64,000 nt of DNA from Cytobacillus purgationiresistens (GTDB taxonomy: Bacteria; Bacillota; Bacilli; Bacillales; Cytobacillaceae), in assembly GCF_030813235.1 (NCBI RefSeq), contig NZ_JAUSUB010000009.1:62001-126000 (forward strand), written 5' to 3'. A program made the position numbers and the translations under genes. The first letter of the stretch is position 1, and each line of letters starts with the position of its first letter. Shown piece by piece: positions 41,946 to 51,018 of this stretch. The notes under the pieces were generated by a model, which saw only the letters and a program-made list of their open reading frames with translations, was not told the DNA's origin and did no database searches.

Positions 41946-43196
41946 CTACAAATCATCTAGAGAAACTACTTCACCGTTGCTTGCATTTACGCCATAGTGA
42001 CAATCTAATTTACCGCAAAGAATGTATTTCTTTTGTTTTTCATCGTATACATAGGTCGGAGTCAATTCGATTAAGTTTTTTATTTTTTCGTAGGCTGTTG
42101 CCTTATCCATAACGACTTCTTCTGCTTCGCCGGTCTTCTCCCATATGGATGTGGTATCAATAAAGTTTAATATCTGATAAGTTTGCGGATCAATGATTAT
42201 TACTAGTTTAGGTTGAAAGGCATAATTGCCCTTGTCATTTTCCTTTAATACCGCATGGATATAACCGATATCACGGTACAGAGTCTTTAATATCCACTTT
42301 CCCTGATCAGCTGGATATTCCAAACTTAAGAAATCCTTTGCAGTATCCACACATCGTTTTTGGTCTTCTGCTGTGATGGGCAAGGAATCCGAGCTCGGTT
42401 TCGCTGAAAGAGCTTGCTCAATACTTACCTCGCTGCTGAAGTCTAATTCTTTTCTTGAAAAAGGGGCAGGGGTACGACTTTCCCAATACAATCTTTCATC
42501 TAACTCCACTTGCTGCCGATCATTTATACGAAAGGGAAGCGATAAAGATGCATCATTACTGACATACAATTCCTCCATGGCATAGGCAGGGGAGACCTTA
42601 TTCTTTTCAAAAGAAGGGAAGTTGATTAGTTGGAATTGAGGTTCTATCCATTGCTCAGCCTGTTTAAGAGTAAGTGTATATTCCTCTTCTATCACCACTG
42701 ATTCTTCTGGAAAATAGCCGTGAACAGAAAAAAATGTGAGATTTCTATTTTCGTCAAAATTTAATTCTATATATCCAGAAGGGGAGACCGCAATACCATC
42801 GATACACCCTTTAAATGATAGCTTCCCTTTTTCCTCGTTTACTAATTGAAATTGTTTCATATATGTTAATTGCGTCTCTTGTTCAATCCATTCAATCACC
42901 TTGCTCGTTTCTTTTGGGAAGCTTACCCCATTTGCAAACGTCTTGTCGCCAACAAATATCACACTCTCAAACTTTCTGCTGCCTAAATTGATCGTGATGA
43001 CTGCTGTCCCTTCCGGATTCAAATCATCTTCCGAATTTTCAGCTATATGAGTAGGAAACCATTCAGTACAAAGTGAATAAATTGTTTCATGAAAAGCATT
43101 CACATTCTGATAAATACTGAAATCATGTAAATAATATTCTTCCAATCCCCATTTTAATTTTGAATAATCGACTAATTCTTTTATTCTACTATCCAT
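41946..43196 (-). CDS. PepSY/YcdB-like domain protein (DUF4901-type)
   Basis: 416 residues, acidic, without a signal peptide. Two or more repeats of a PepSY-like pattern are visible: TLTLKQAEQWIEPQFQL, and near the end MDKATAYEKIKNLIELTPTY followed by KLDCHYGVNASNGEVVSLDDL. This matches the YcdB/YcdC (DUF4901) group in Bacillus, function unknown. The fourth codon ATG (43196) is preferred: AAAGGATGA ends right at the first ATG. It follows a membrane-protein gene on the same strand. Confidence 0.7.
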   Translation of the reverse strand: MDSRIKELVDYSKLKWGLEEYYLHDFSIYQNVNAFHETIYSLCTEWFPTHIAENSEDDLNPEGTAVITINLGSRKFESVIFVGDKTFANGVSFPKETSKVIEWIEQETQLTYMKQFQLVNEEKGKLSFKGCIDGIAVSPSGYIELNFDENRNLTFFSVHGYFPEESVVIEEEYTLTLKQAEQWIEPQFQLINFPSFEKNKVSPAYAMEELYVSNDASLSLPFRINDRQQVELDERLYWESRTPAPFSRKELDFSSEVSIEQALSAKPSSDSLPITAEDQKRCVDTAKDFLSLEYPADQGKWILKTLYRDIGYIHAVLKENDKGNYAFQPKLVIIIDPQTYQILNFIDTTSIWEKTGEAEEVVMDKATAYEKIKNLIELTPTYVYDEKQKKYILCGKLDCHYGVNASNGEVVSLDDL

Positions 43197-43201
43197 TATC
43201 T

Positions 43202-43774
43202 TCATCCTTTATTTTTCGTATGTGTTAAACGTTCATTTAAGGTTTGATTCAATTTCTCTTTCATCGCATCAGATGTCACAATGCAGCGAATGGGCAGGAA
43301 TCTGGATTCTATCTTTAATTCATAACCATCATTCACCTCTTTGGAAAATCCAAAGTATTGATGATTAATATCTATTGGCACAAAACTAAATGATTTAATT
43401 TTCCCCCATGGAACATAGCGGCTTCCTTTCACTAAACCATCATCTAATATGATGAATTGATTAAATAAATTTTCGGAATGCACTAACGGGAGAAATAGCA
43501 GCAAGTAAATGGACCAGTCAAAGAAATCAGTTGATATGCCTATGATAAATACGCTAATAATAAATAAAAGGCTCATGCTATAAACAATGATTCCCCACTT
43601 TTGACTGGGTACAGAAGGAGAATCAATTGGCCTCTGAGGCTCTATTCTGATATCTTTCATTTCCTCATTCGCTACCGGCAATATTCTGTCCTGCTTCATC
43701 TTAAATAATATTCTTATGAAACGATAAAGATAAAATCCAATAATCATTAAAAATAATCCATCTAAAATTAGCAT
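43202..43774 (-). CDS. Hypothetical membrane protein with PH-like C-terminus
   Basis: 190 residues. One TM at the N-terminus (MLILDGLFLMIIGFYLYRF), two TMs in the middle (IIVYSMSLLFIISVFIIGI, IYLLLFLPLV), and a C-terminal soluble part (YVPWGKIKSFSFV) resembling membrane-tethered PH domains such as DUF5673. The frame opens 12 codons earlier, but GGTGA sits seven bases before the ATG at 43774. The stop is six bases before the next gene's preferred ATG. Confidence 0.6.
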   Translation of the reverse strand: MLILDGLFLMIIGFYLYRFIRILFKMKQDRILPVANEEMKDIRIEPQRPIDSPSVPSQKWGIIVYSMSLLFIISVFIIGISTDFFDWSIYLLLFLPLVHSENLFNQFIILDDGLVKGSRYVPWGKIKSFSFVPIDINHQYFGFSKEVNDGYELKIESRFLPIRCIVTSDAMKEKLNQTLNERLTHTKNKG

Positions 43775-43846
43775 TGATAAAATCACCACTTTCAACTTAG
43801 CGTTAAACATTTAAGTAAACATTCCAATAATTATATTTACGATTTA

Positions 43847-44158
43847 CTAACGTTTTAGTTTCGTTAAATCAATCATACCGTTTGTTATTTTGTTTAGAAC
43901 GTAATTCAACGCCAATCCTGCGCACCACATGGTTAAAATGACTACACATAAACGAATCAAGCAACTAAACAATGGGTTATGCATACCTTCCGTTATCATT
44001 CTACCGCCATAATAAATACTCATAGAAGCGATAAATACAGTCAGGCAATATGTAATAAAAACACCTATTTTTTGTACATCACTAAGCAATCTCAGCTTTT
44101 CTCTATTACGAACAATCAGGTAAATAATGAATCCTAGCCAAAGGATCAACATGATCAT
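43847..44158 (-). CDS. Hypothetical three-TM membrane protein
   Basis: 103 residues: MIMLILWLGFIIYLIV, VFITYCLTVFIASMSIYYGG and LIRLCVVILTMWCAGLALNYV are hydrophobic. No family recognised. AAAGG lies before this ATG at long spacing; an ATG four codons upstream touches the same AAAGG. Possibly one unit with the two following genes. Confidence 0.5.
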   Translation of the reverse strand: MIMLILWLGFIIYLIVRNREKLRLLSDVQKIGVFITYCLTVFIASMSIYYGGRMITEGMHNPLFSCLIRLCVVILTMWCAGLALNYVLNKITNGMIDLTKLKR

Positions 44159-44344
44159 AGGTTTGAGCATCCTTTACTTTTTTTGATTCTCCAATTTTAT
44201 CATAAATAAGAAACGGAAAACCTTTGGTTAGGATGGTCCTCATTACAATAATAATAGAGGCAGTCAATTTTTAAATTACTATTCATGGTTCTATTTTACT
44301 TAACCTTCATTAAGTAATTCTAAAGTTACCTATCTGCTAAATAT

Positions 44345-44358
44345 GTCATAATTATGAC
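44345..44358. promoter_or_regulatory. 14-bp palindrome upstream of the acyl-CoA dehydrogenase gene
   Basis: GTCATAATTATGAC is perfectly symmetrical and ends 38 bases before the ATG. A possible operator. Confidence 0.4.
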
Positions 44359-44396
44359 GAAGGGTAGAAAATGAACAATCCTGAGGGGGACTCAAC

Positions 44397-45296
44397 ATGA
44401 ATTACAAAAATATCACAATTGCTGGCAGTGGCGTATTAGGCAGTCAAATCGCTTACCAAACAGCTTTTCACGGATTTAATGTGACTGTTTACGACATTAC
44501 TGATGAGGCGTTGGAAACAGCAAAAGGCAGAATTACGAAATTAAAAGATAGTTATAAAAACGATTTACATGTGACAGACGAAGCAGTCGACCAGGCATTT
44601 AATCGTATGTCATTTTACTCAGATTTATCAAAAGCTGTTGCAGATGCCGACCTAGTCATTGAAGCCATTCCAGAAGTGGTAAAGATCAAAACTGATTTCT
44701 ACAATGAGTTGGGAAATGTTGCGCCAGAGAAAACAATCTTCGCAACAAACTCTTCTACATTATTACCAAGTCAATTTGCTGACGCGACTGGTAGACCCGC
44801 TCAATTCTTAGCTTTACACTTTGCTAATGAAATTTGGAAGAACAATACCGCAGAAGTGATGAAGCATCCAGGAACTGACATGATGGTGTTTGATGAAGTA
44901 GTTGCATTTGCTAGAGCAATTGGTATGGTTCCATTACAATTGCACAAAGAACAGCCTGGCTACATTTTAAATTCACTATTGGTTCCTCTTTTAGAAGCTG
45001 CACAAAACCTGCTTGTTAAAGAGGTATCTGATCCTGAAACAATCGATAAAACATGGATGATTGGTACAGGCGCACCATTAGGACCTTTCGCTATTTTAGA
45101 TGTGGTTGGCATTAGAACGGCTTATAACATCTCTGCAGCAAAAGCAGAAGCGACCGGCAATGAGGACTCCAAAAATTTATCTGAGCTACTTAAAACTGAG
45201 TATATCGATAAAGGTAAGCTAGGCAGAGAAACAGGAGAAGGATTTTATAAATATCCAAATCCAACTTTTGCAGAACCAGATTTCTTAAAAAAATAA
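44397..45296 (+). CDS. 3-hydroxyacyl-CoA (3-hydroxybutyryl-CoA) dehydrogenase
   Basis: 299 residues. NAD site IAGSGVLGSQIA at the N-terminus, then VIEAIPE and ATNSSTLLPS, catalytic His in LALHFANEIWK, and the C-terminal helical domain with GYILNSLLVPLLEAA. The LHFANEIWK block differs from the usual H-F-x-N-P, with Glu where Pro is common, which may mark a distinct subgroup or substrate. Single gene, ATG after GAGGGGG. A strong terminator follows. Confidence 0.88.
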   Translation: MNYKNITIAGSGVLGSQIAYQTAFHGFNVTVYDITDEALETAKGRITKLKDSYKNDLHVTDEAVDQAFNRMSFYSDLSKAVADADLVIEAIPEVVKIKTDFYNELGNVAPEKTIFATNSSTLLPSQFADATGRPAQFLALHFANEIWKNNTAEVMKHPGTDMMVFDEVVAFARAIGMVPLQLHKEQPGYILNSLLVPLLEAAQNLLVKEVSDPETIDKTWMIGTGAPLGPFAILDVVGIRTAYNISAAKAEATGNEDSKNLSELLKTEYIDKGKLGRETGEGFYKYPNPTFAEPDFLKK

Positions 45297-45305
45297 TAAA
45301 CTCTA

Positions 45306-45354
45306 AAGAAGCAGGAGCTGCTCATTTTTTGAGACAGCTCCTGCTTCTTTATTC
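45306..45354 (+). terminator. Terminator of the hydroxyacyl-CoA dehydrogenase gene
   Basis: AAGAAGCAGGAGCTG and its exact complement (15 bp) with a 14-base loop, tail TTATTCATATTT. Confidence 0.85.
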
Positions 45355-45379
45355 ATATTTGTACTTTGATGAATTCCAC

Positions 45380-46345
45380 TTAAAATAGTGAAGCCAACCT
45401 TTCAAATGAACGTCTTTTCTCCTTATAGTCATAGACATTCGTTAAAACTAGCCATTCATCATTTTGATACCGTTCTGTAACAGCACTTAGTTCTTCTTTG
45501 ACTTTTTTTGGGCTACCGATGATCATTCTCCTGCGGTTCTTTTGGATGAGTTTCTTGTCCTCTTCTCTTAACTTCATTGATTGAGCTTCTTCAATACTCG
45601 GGATGCGGCTGTCCAGACCTTTTTCCGTTCGCAAAAGCCATAAATCCTGACTAGCCGCCAACTCCTCAGCGTGTTCATCAGATTCTCCGCAAATAATAAA
45701 AATAGCCGATAAAGCATGCGGATTGCGCATCATCCCGGAAATAAAATTGTCCCGGTACTTCTGATGCGCTTCCTGCCCTCTATCTGGATGAATAAAATGA
45801 CCAAATACATAGCCTATGCCCAATTGAGCTGCAAGCTTGGCACTGTTTTCGCCTAGCCCCAACGAAAAGAGCGCAGGAGCTTCTTCGGTCCGCGGAGTGG
45901 CTTGCAAACCTTTATTTCCTTCAAGAAAACGGATGAGCTCTTCCAGTTTTTCCGGGTACTTAGAAAGTTGATTTTCTTTACCATCTGAAAGTGCCAAACG
46001 AATCCGCTCATTCCCGCCTGGTGAGCGGCCTACACCCGCATCAATTCTCCCCGGGAAGAGCGATTGCAGCTGGAGTAATTGAGCGGCCACTTTATAAGGA
46101 CTATATTGAGGAAGTAAAATCCCGCCACTTCCCACATGAATAGAGGTCGTACGACTTGCCGCTGCTGCCATCATAATCTCAGGCGAGCTCGATGTCATTC
46201 CTTTTGTGCCATGATGTTCAGCAAACCAATACCGTTCATACCCTAATTCTTCCGCATAGGAAACCGTATCAAGCGTCTCAGCCATCGTTTCCTCTACAGT
46301 TTTTTCCTTTGGCCTTGCGATTTGATCTAGAATGCTTAAACGCAT
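45380..46345 (-). CDS. Luciferase-like (LLM class) flavin oxidoreductase
   Basis: 321 residues. LGYERYWFAEHHG, VGSGGILLPQYSPYKVAAQL and GRIDAGVGRSPGG are the MsnO8/LuxA-like blocks. FMN-dependent monooxygenase fold; substrate unknown. ATG after GAAGGGAA. Single gene. Confidence 0.87.
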   Translation of the reverse strand: MRLSILDQIARPKEKTVEETMAETLDTVSYAEELGYERYWFAEHHGTKGMTSSSPEIMMAAAASRTTSIHVGSGGILLPQYSPYKVAAQLLQLQSLFPGRIDAGVGRSPGGNERIRLALSDGKENQLSKYPEKLEELIRFLEGNKGLQATPRTEEAPALFSLGLGENSAKLAAQLGIGYVFGHFIHPDRGQEAHQKYRDNFISGMMRNPHALSAIFIICGESDEHAEELAASQDLWLLRTEKGLDSRIPSIEEAQSMKLREEDKKLIQKNRRRMIIGSPKKVKEELSAVTERYQNDEWLVLTNVYDYKEKRRSFERLASLF

Positions 46346-46434
46346 AGGTATTCCCTTCTTCCTTTTGTGTTAGGAGAAAGTATAGCAGGTTTGAGGGTGA
46401 GATGATAAGAATGGGCCTTCTTTTCAGCAGCTAG

Positions 46435-46599
46435 CAATATATTCTCGAAACAGCCTTTGATCGTTTTCATTATTGTGAAGATCTGAAAAGTCTCTTTAAC
46501 GAGCAGCGTAATAGCATCAATGATGTAATCAGCAATTGTGGAGCCTAGCTAACTAAAGTTGATTTCTTCCAGGTTGTTAATGCCATTGAAAAAGCTTAA
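46435..46599 (+). pseudogene. Protein-like remnant with one internal stop
   Basis: One frame reads ETAFDRFHYCEDLKSLFNEQ, then on to SNCGA, a TAG at 46546, then LTKVDFFQVVNAIEKA and a TAA. It has the look of a protein C-terminus with a nonsense codon but no start; family not recognised. It lies in the 337-base gap between the LLM and DUF3951 genes, which otherwise seems empty. Confidence 0.3.
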
Positions 46600-46682
46600 T
46601 TATTGGGGATTTTAATGGGCAACAGTCCTTGTTTTATAGGGGGTCAGTTACTCATGGTTGAAGAGTACCTTTGATGTCATAA

Positions 46683-46910
46683 TCATTTACTCTTTTTATT
46701 CTTTTGCTTATCGTCACTCTGGTCTTTATCTTCTGCAAGAATTTCCTGCTCCTCATGAAATTCAACTTCACTTTGTCCAACTATCTCGTCAAATGGAGTA
46801 TAAAAAGGGGTAATACTTCTCTTTTTTACAAACACCTTGTAAAACCCAATGAGAACTAATATAACGATAACAGCTGGGAAACCTACTGCCATCATATCCA
46901 TAGGATTCAT
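46683..46910 (-). CDS. DUF3951-type small membrane protein
   Basis: 75 residues. One N-terminal TM (MAVGFPAVIVILVLIGFYKVFV), then KKRSITPFYTPFDEIVGQSEVEFHEE, the conserved DUF3951 pattern, and a charged tail. Function unknown. ATG at 46910 has GGAGGGG five bases before it. Confidence 0.75.
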   Translation of the reverse strand: MNPMDMMAVGFPAVIVILVLIGFYKVFVKKRSITPFYTPFDEIVGQSEVEFHEEQEILAEDKDQSDDKQKNKKSK

Positions 46911-47033
46911 GTACACCCCTCCTTTTAAATACGGTGATCTGATGAGTCATTTCTTTTTATATATGAGTGGTGAAGTATAAGGTTTCACTCTTAAACGATC
47001 ACCCCATGATGTAAGTACTATTAATGATAGCAT

Positions 47034-47067
47034 TAAAAAGTAGGGAGTTGCCGCAGTAACTCCCTAC
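47034..47067 (-). terminator. Terminator, minus strand
   Basis: GTAGGGAGTT / AACTCCCTAC, 10-bp perfect stem, 8-base loop, then TTTTTA on the minus strand. It follows the VOC gene by 130 bases. Confidence 0.75.
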
Positions 47068-47197
47068 CTAATACATGCAATTTAAGTCATAATAAAAGAA
47101 TGCCATCTCTGTCAACGTCCACAACCTAAAACTGAAATATTCACCTTCATCTTTAGTCTTCTTCAATAGCTGTATTTCCAATTAAATGCTACTTGCT

Positions 47198-47578
47198 TTA
47201 CTTTTTTTCCATTACTGCAAAGTAATTGCCTTCATCATCAGCAAAGTTGAATACTCTTCCACTAGGCATAGTCACCATTTCTCCAACTGTAATCGTTTGA
47301 TCAGTGAACTCTTGATATAATTTATCAATATCATCCGAATAAAACATTAAAGAAGGCGTACCCAGATTTAATTCTGGCTGCATTTTGCCAATGAGCTCCT
47401 TATTATGGAGAATAAGGCTCGTCTCCGCTTCCCTCGACGGGGCAATCTCAATCCATCTCATTCCTTGCCCGTTATCTTCTTCCGAAATCACGCTAAACCC
47501 TACTTTTTCTGTCCAAAACTTCACACTTTCATCTTGGTTATTTACATATAACATAATTTGACCGACTTTATTAATCAT
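47198..47578 (-). CDS. VOC-superfamily protein
   Basis: 126 residues. VGQIMLYVNNQDESVKFWTEKVGF and the last strand GRVFNFADDEGNYFAVMEK are clear VOC signatures; the middle has WIEIAPSREAETSLILHN. Such proteins are sometimes annotated as glyoxalase or bleomycin-resistance-like; the ligand is unknown. ATG follows GAGGAAAAG. Confidence 0.82.
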   Translation of the reverse strand: MINKVGQIMLYVNNQDESVKFWTEKVGFSVISEEDNGQGMRWIEIAPSREAETSLILHNKELIGKMQPELNLGTPSLMFYSDDIDKLYQEFTDQTITVGEMVTMPSGRVFNFADDEGNYFAVMEKK

Positions 47579-47685
47579 TTTCTTTTCCTCATCTCTTCAT
47601 TTAGTTTTTTCATATATTATCTTTCAGACATTACATTATATTTTATACAAAAAAGAATCCCTCAGTCTACTCTCACTATTCAATC

Positions 47686-48219
47686 TTATTTAACTAGCTT
47701 ATACATCAGGATATCGTCAATATATTCATTTTCATTTATCTTAAATTCCCTTATTTTTCGTCCTTCTTCTATGAAGCCCATACTTTTGTACAAGGCAATC
47801 GCCCTATGGTTTGTTGAAAATACACCTAAACTAACCTTTTCAATGGTTGGATGCTTTTCAGCCCAGTTTATTAATGCTTTCACAAGGTTTTTTCCAATCC
47901 CCATGCCTCTGTAATTTTGACTAATCATCATTGTTATGGAGCCTATGTGGGACATTCTCTTTCTATCTTGAGAATGAAAGACAATCCACCCAACTAGATG
48001 TCCATTTACTTCAGCTACCAGTAGCGTCCCTTTTTCATTTTCCAATAAACTTTCTAGCCATTCTCTTTGTTGTTCTAGTGTGTTATTAACCTCTTCGGAA
48101 ACGGATATTAAATACTTGCCTTCCGAAATAACTGCATTCTTCACCTCCAGAATTTTTTCGGCATCCTCTATTTCCCCAATCCGAATCGTGCATACACTAT
48201 TATTTTCAGAAACTGACAT
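47686..48219 (-). CDS. GNAT-family N-acetyltransferase
   Basis: 177 residues. The acetyl-CoA loop is QNYRGMGIGKNLVKALI (R/Q-x-x-G-x-G/A), and the late strand VSLGVFSTNHRAIALYKSMGFIEEGR is characteristic. The pattern resembles PhnO/RimI-like enzymes with unknown amine substrate. ATG follows TAGGGGG. Single gene. Confidence 0.88.
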   Translation of the reverse strand: MSVSENNSVCTIRIGEIEDAEKILEVKNAVISEGKYLISVSEEVNNTLEQQREWLESLLENEKGTLLVAEVNGHLVGWIVFHSQDRKRMSHIGSITMMISQNYRGMGIGKNLVKALINWAEKHPTIEKVSLGVFSTNHRAIALYKSMGFIEEGRKIREFKINENEYIDDILMYKLVK

Positions 48220-48263
48220 TCTAATCCCCCTAAGTGATGCTTCGTATTAGAATTCCACATCTG

Positions 48264-48353
48264 CTAATAAAATCCTTCTTCAGCCAATCCATGTCTTAAC
48301 GATAGATTAGCTGCAGCAACACCGTGATTGATCGTATAAATCACGCCTTCTTC
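48264..48353 (-). pseudogene. Short protein-like remnant
   Basis: One minus-strand frame between two stops reads EEGVIYTINHGVAAANLSLR and ends GLAEEGFY. It looks like a protein C-terminus without a start; the family is not recognised and coincidence is possible. Confidence 0.2.
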
Positions 48354-48438
48354 CTATATGTAATATCCTTCCATGTTTTAGACTGGACGAATGATTGAAT
48401 GAATGATTTAAATAAATTTAAGCGGGAGTCTTTGCAAC

Positions 48439-48708
48439 ATGAATGTATTAAACTTAACCATCAATGAAAAAGACCAAGTATCAAAAGACGACGCAGGGAG
48501 ATTTCAGCATGTCTATAGAACCGGTCTATGTTCCTGTTACTCTTATAAGGGATGTGAAGTATTGTGGGATGAACTAAGAGATTTATCTTTAGATGAGTCC
48601 TGGTTAAAAACAAAACTCTCATCCCAAAGTATTTTCGAGTATAGTAAAGCCGAATGGTTGGAGGGTGATGGGCTGTTTGCCCAACTTATTGAACAGATTG
48701 ATAAGTAA
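48439..48708 (+). CDS. Hypothetical protein, 89 residues
   Basis: Small acidic soluble protein with a Cys-containing block (TGLCSCYSYKGCEVLWDELR) and a helical C-terminus (AEWLEGDGLFAQLIEQIDK). No family recognised. ATG follows GCGGGAG by 11 bases. No terminator seen after it. Confidence 0.45.
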   Translation: MNVLNLTINEKDQVSKDDAGRFQHVYRTGLCSCYSYKGCEVLWDELRDLSLDESWLKTKLSSQSIFEYSKAEWLEGDGLFAQLIEQIDK

Positions 48709-48934
48709 AATGAACTTGGTATGAACAACTAATCGTGAATTACGATGACTTTCTTTAATCTACACCATGCTTTGTCTTATCAGTTTGTCAGAATAAAGAA
48801 GATCTGTTATTCAATGTTGAAGGATATTTAATATTCAAAAGTTAGCGCATCTTCCCTATCCTGAGGCTTAGGTTCATCTAATGCTCATAACAAATGCTTG
48901 TCCCTCTCTGTCAGAAAACACAATTCATTTGTTT

Positions 48935-49315
48935 TTACTCGATTACATCAAACCATAATGGAGACCTATCTTTAGGGTCACCTTTATAATTTATTGTTAT
49001 TTCCTCACCATTCTTAATGTCGGATATTGCATGAAATTCGATCAATAAATCATCTGTAATATAATGAAATTCAGCATTTGGCGTGTATGAATGATTAAAT
49101 AATGATCCATACCCTAAAGCAATTGCTGTATCCTCGTAATTTTCTCCCCAATAGAAACCGTAATGGTATAGAATCGTTTTTTTCAGATACTTCCACTCTT
49201 CTTTAGGTGATATTATAACGGGTGATACCTCAATGAGTTCGCCCACCTTAATATCCCGTGTAGAAAATACTCCTCTTCCATACTTTTGAGTGTCTTTTAT
49301 ACATATTGGTCCCAC
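48935..49315 (-). CDS. SET-domain protein (lysine methyltransferase-like), copy 1
   Basis: 126 residues from GTG. SET motifs are present: KYGRGVFSTRDIKVGELIE at the N-terminus, ALGYGSLFNHSYTPNA (the N-H-S SAM-binding motif) and ISDIKNGEEITINYKGD at the C-terminus. GTG at 49315 fits the length of the paralog at 61871, and AAGGGAG lies 12 bases upstream; a longer frame back to 49435 has no good site. SET proteins methylate lysines of proteins; the bacterial target is unknown. No neighbouring partner is evident. Confidence 0.78.
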   Translation of the reverse strand: MGPICIKDTQKYGRGVFSTRDIKVGELIEVSPVIISPKEEWKYLKKTILYHYGFYWGENYEDTAIALGYGSLFNHSYTPNAEFHYITDDLLIEFHAISDIKNGEEITINYKGDPKDRSPLWFDVIE

Positions 49316-49564
49316 TGCAGCAAGCAGCTCCCTTCTCGAATTCTTCGTAACAATGTTTTTACATTTATTACATTGAATATATAATAATATGAAAGGTTTC
49401 TTCATTATGAATGTATGTTTAACCCAATAAAGCAAAATTTATCATTAGTTGCTTTCAGTGCAATGATGAGTGTTTAAAAGCTAACTCATGTTCTAAAATA
49501 GCTAAAATGATAAACAATCCCTTTACACTTTAGGTTAATATATATTTCCTCTTATATTTCCCAA

Positions 49565-49598
49565 GAAAAAAGAGGGGCAAAAATCTCGGCCCCCCTGA
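49565..49598 (-). terminator. Terminator behind the SDR remnant
   Basis: On the minus strand AGGGGGGC pairs with GCCCCTCT across an AT-rich loop, followed by TTTTTT. Confidence 0.6.
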
Positions 49599-49611
49599 CT
49601 TTATGCTATTA

Positions 49612-49743
49612 AAACTTCACAGTTGATGGTGTCACACCTTCTGGATAGACATCTTCACCACCTTTTTTGTTTATGAAAACGTTGTACCACATATCTGCCA
49701 CCACATCAGGATCATCAAACTCACCCGTATTCGGCTTCATGAA
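49612..49743 (-). pseudogene. C-terminal remnant of a probable SDR-type gene
   Basis: 43 codons reading KPNTGEFDDPDVVADMWYNV and then FINKKGGEDVYPEGVTPSTVKF to a stop. The likeness is to the C-terminal end of a short-chain dehydrogenase; the enzyme core is missing. There is an ATG but no ribosome binding site. Its 5' edge lies back to back, within ten bases, with the 5' edge of a truncated TetR gene on the other strand, which marks one deletion through a divergent pair. Confidence 0.6.
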
Positions 49744-49752
49744 TAAGATTTA

Positions 49753-50067
49753 ATGACCATTGTATTAAATCAAATCGATAAGCACAAAGAGCTAAATGAA
49801 ACGACAATCATCAGCCTCTTCCTTGCCATTACAGAATTCCAATATGCATTAATATCACAATGTAAAAAAAGCTTCGAGGCGTTTACTGCAACCATTGAGA
49901 GTACAATAAAAAAAGAAATGGAAACAGTCTTCCATCCTATGCTGCTAGAACAGCATCCTGCTTATGATCCCGAGTCACTAAGAGTAGCAGCAGTTATGCT
50001 GAGCTGGGGAATATATGCCGCTACACTGGACTGGCAGCAAAATAGCAAGGTGCAGGCCGAAGAATAG
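49753..50067 (+). pseudogene. TetR regulator remnant lacking the DNA-binding domain
   Basis: 104 codons reading IVLNQIDKHKELNETTIISL and onwards to MLSWGIYAATLDWQQNSK. These match the C-terminal ligand domain of a TetR regulator; the whole N-terminal helix-turn-helix is absent. No ribosome binding site precedes the ATG, and the frame is closed two codons further upstream. Together with the SDR remnant it forms a deletion scar. Confidence 0.7.
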
Positions 50068-50172
50068 ATAAAAACAGCTATTCCGTTTTTTACTCATGGT
50101 ATGGGTATTTTTGATTTAGATTCTTAAGAATTCAGTTAAATGATGCATCGAGTTGATACTTTTCAAGAAGAA

Positions 50173-50206
50173 AAAAAAAGCCTTGCCACACTAGTAAGGC
50201 TTTTAA
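50173..50206. terminator. Bidirectional terminator
   Basis: AAAAGCCTT / AAGGCTTTT, 9-bp stem, 11-base loop, preceded by an A-run. Confidence 0.7.
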
Positions 50207-50345
50207 ATGTTCTATACTATCAAAATTTAACCCAACTACGCCAATAGTCGCAGAAAAAATCAACCTTTACTCGGATTAAAGCGTATATCTAAGCAACTAC
50301 AATAGAGATAGAAGAACTTTAATAAAGGTAAGGTGATAATTCATT

Positions 50346-51014
50346 ATGAAATTTGAAATCATTTCTTTTCAAACGAAACAAATTACAAACATGAAGGAAT
50401 TTTACACGCAAAAGCTTAATCTGGAGTTAATGATTGATGAACAAGATAGATTCTCGGTAAAGGTAGGCGACACAGAATTAATATTTAAAGAAACGGCTGC
50501 TGCAAATAATCCCATCTATCACTTTGCCATTAATATCCCTCATAACAAAATGAATGAAGCTAAAGCATGGATTAAAAAGCTGATTGATCTCAATATAGTA
50601 GATGGTGAAGATGAAGTATTTTTTGAAAGCTGGAACGCGAATGCTATTTATTTTACCGACCCTGCCGGGAATATAGTTGAATTCATAGCCAGGCATAATC
50701 TCAATAATCGTATTGAAGCACCCTTCCATTCTAATCATCTATTAAACATCAGCGAAGTTGGAGTGATTGCGAGTGAAGTGATTCCATTCGCTAAAAAAAT
50801 GAACGGCCTTGGGCTTGGTAATTGGCGGAATGGTAATGAAGGTTTAACGCCAATCGGCGATGAGGAGGGATTGTTTATCATTGTTAAAAATGAAAGACGT
50901 TGGTATTTCTCTGACCAATTGGCGGCTTTTTATCCTGTCGAGGCAACCATAAGAAATTTTGGGAAAATCTGCTTTCATCGCCTGGATGACTTTATTTTCG
51001 AGCCATTTTCTTAA
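50346..51014 (+). CDS. VOC-domain protein with C-terminal extension
   Basis: 222 residues. The first 115 residues are a VOC domain: FEIISFQTKQITNMKEFYTQKLNL and NAIYFTDPAGNIVEFIARH. The second part (VGVIASEVIPFAKKMNGLGL, DEEGLFIIVKNERRWYF) looks like a shortened second VOC half. Related to Bacillus YwbC/YfiE-like dioxygenase-fold proteins; the ligand is unknown. ATG follows AAGGTGATAA. Terminates at a long hairpin. Confidence 0.8.
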   Translation: MKFEIISFQTKQITNMKEFYTQKLNLELMIDEQDRFSVKVGDTELIFKETAAANNPIYHFAINIPHNKMNEAKAWIKKLIDLNIVDGEDEVFFESWNANAIYFTDPAGNIVEFIARHNLNNRIEAPFHSNHLLNISEVGVIASEVIPFAKKMNGLGLGNWRNGNEGLTPIGDEEGLFIIVKNERRWYFSDQLAAFYPVEATIRNFGKICFHRLDDFIFEPFS

Positions 51015-51018
51015 AAAA

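Noticed and set aside
49753-50067. Functional small regulator
   Set aside because: There is no DNA-binding domain and no ribosome binding site; it is the tail of a TetR gene.
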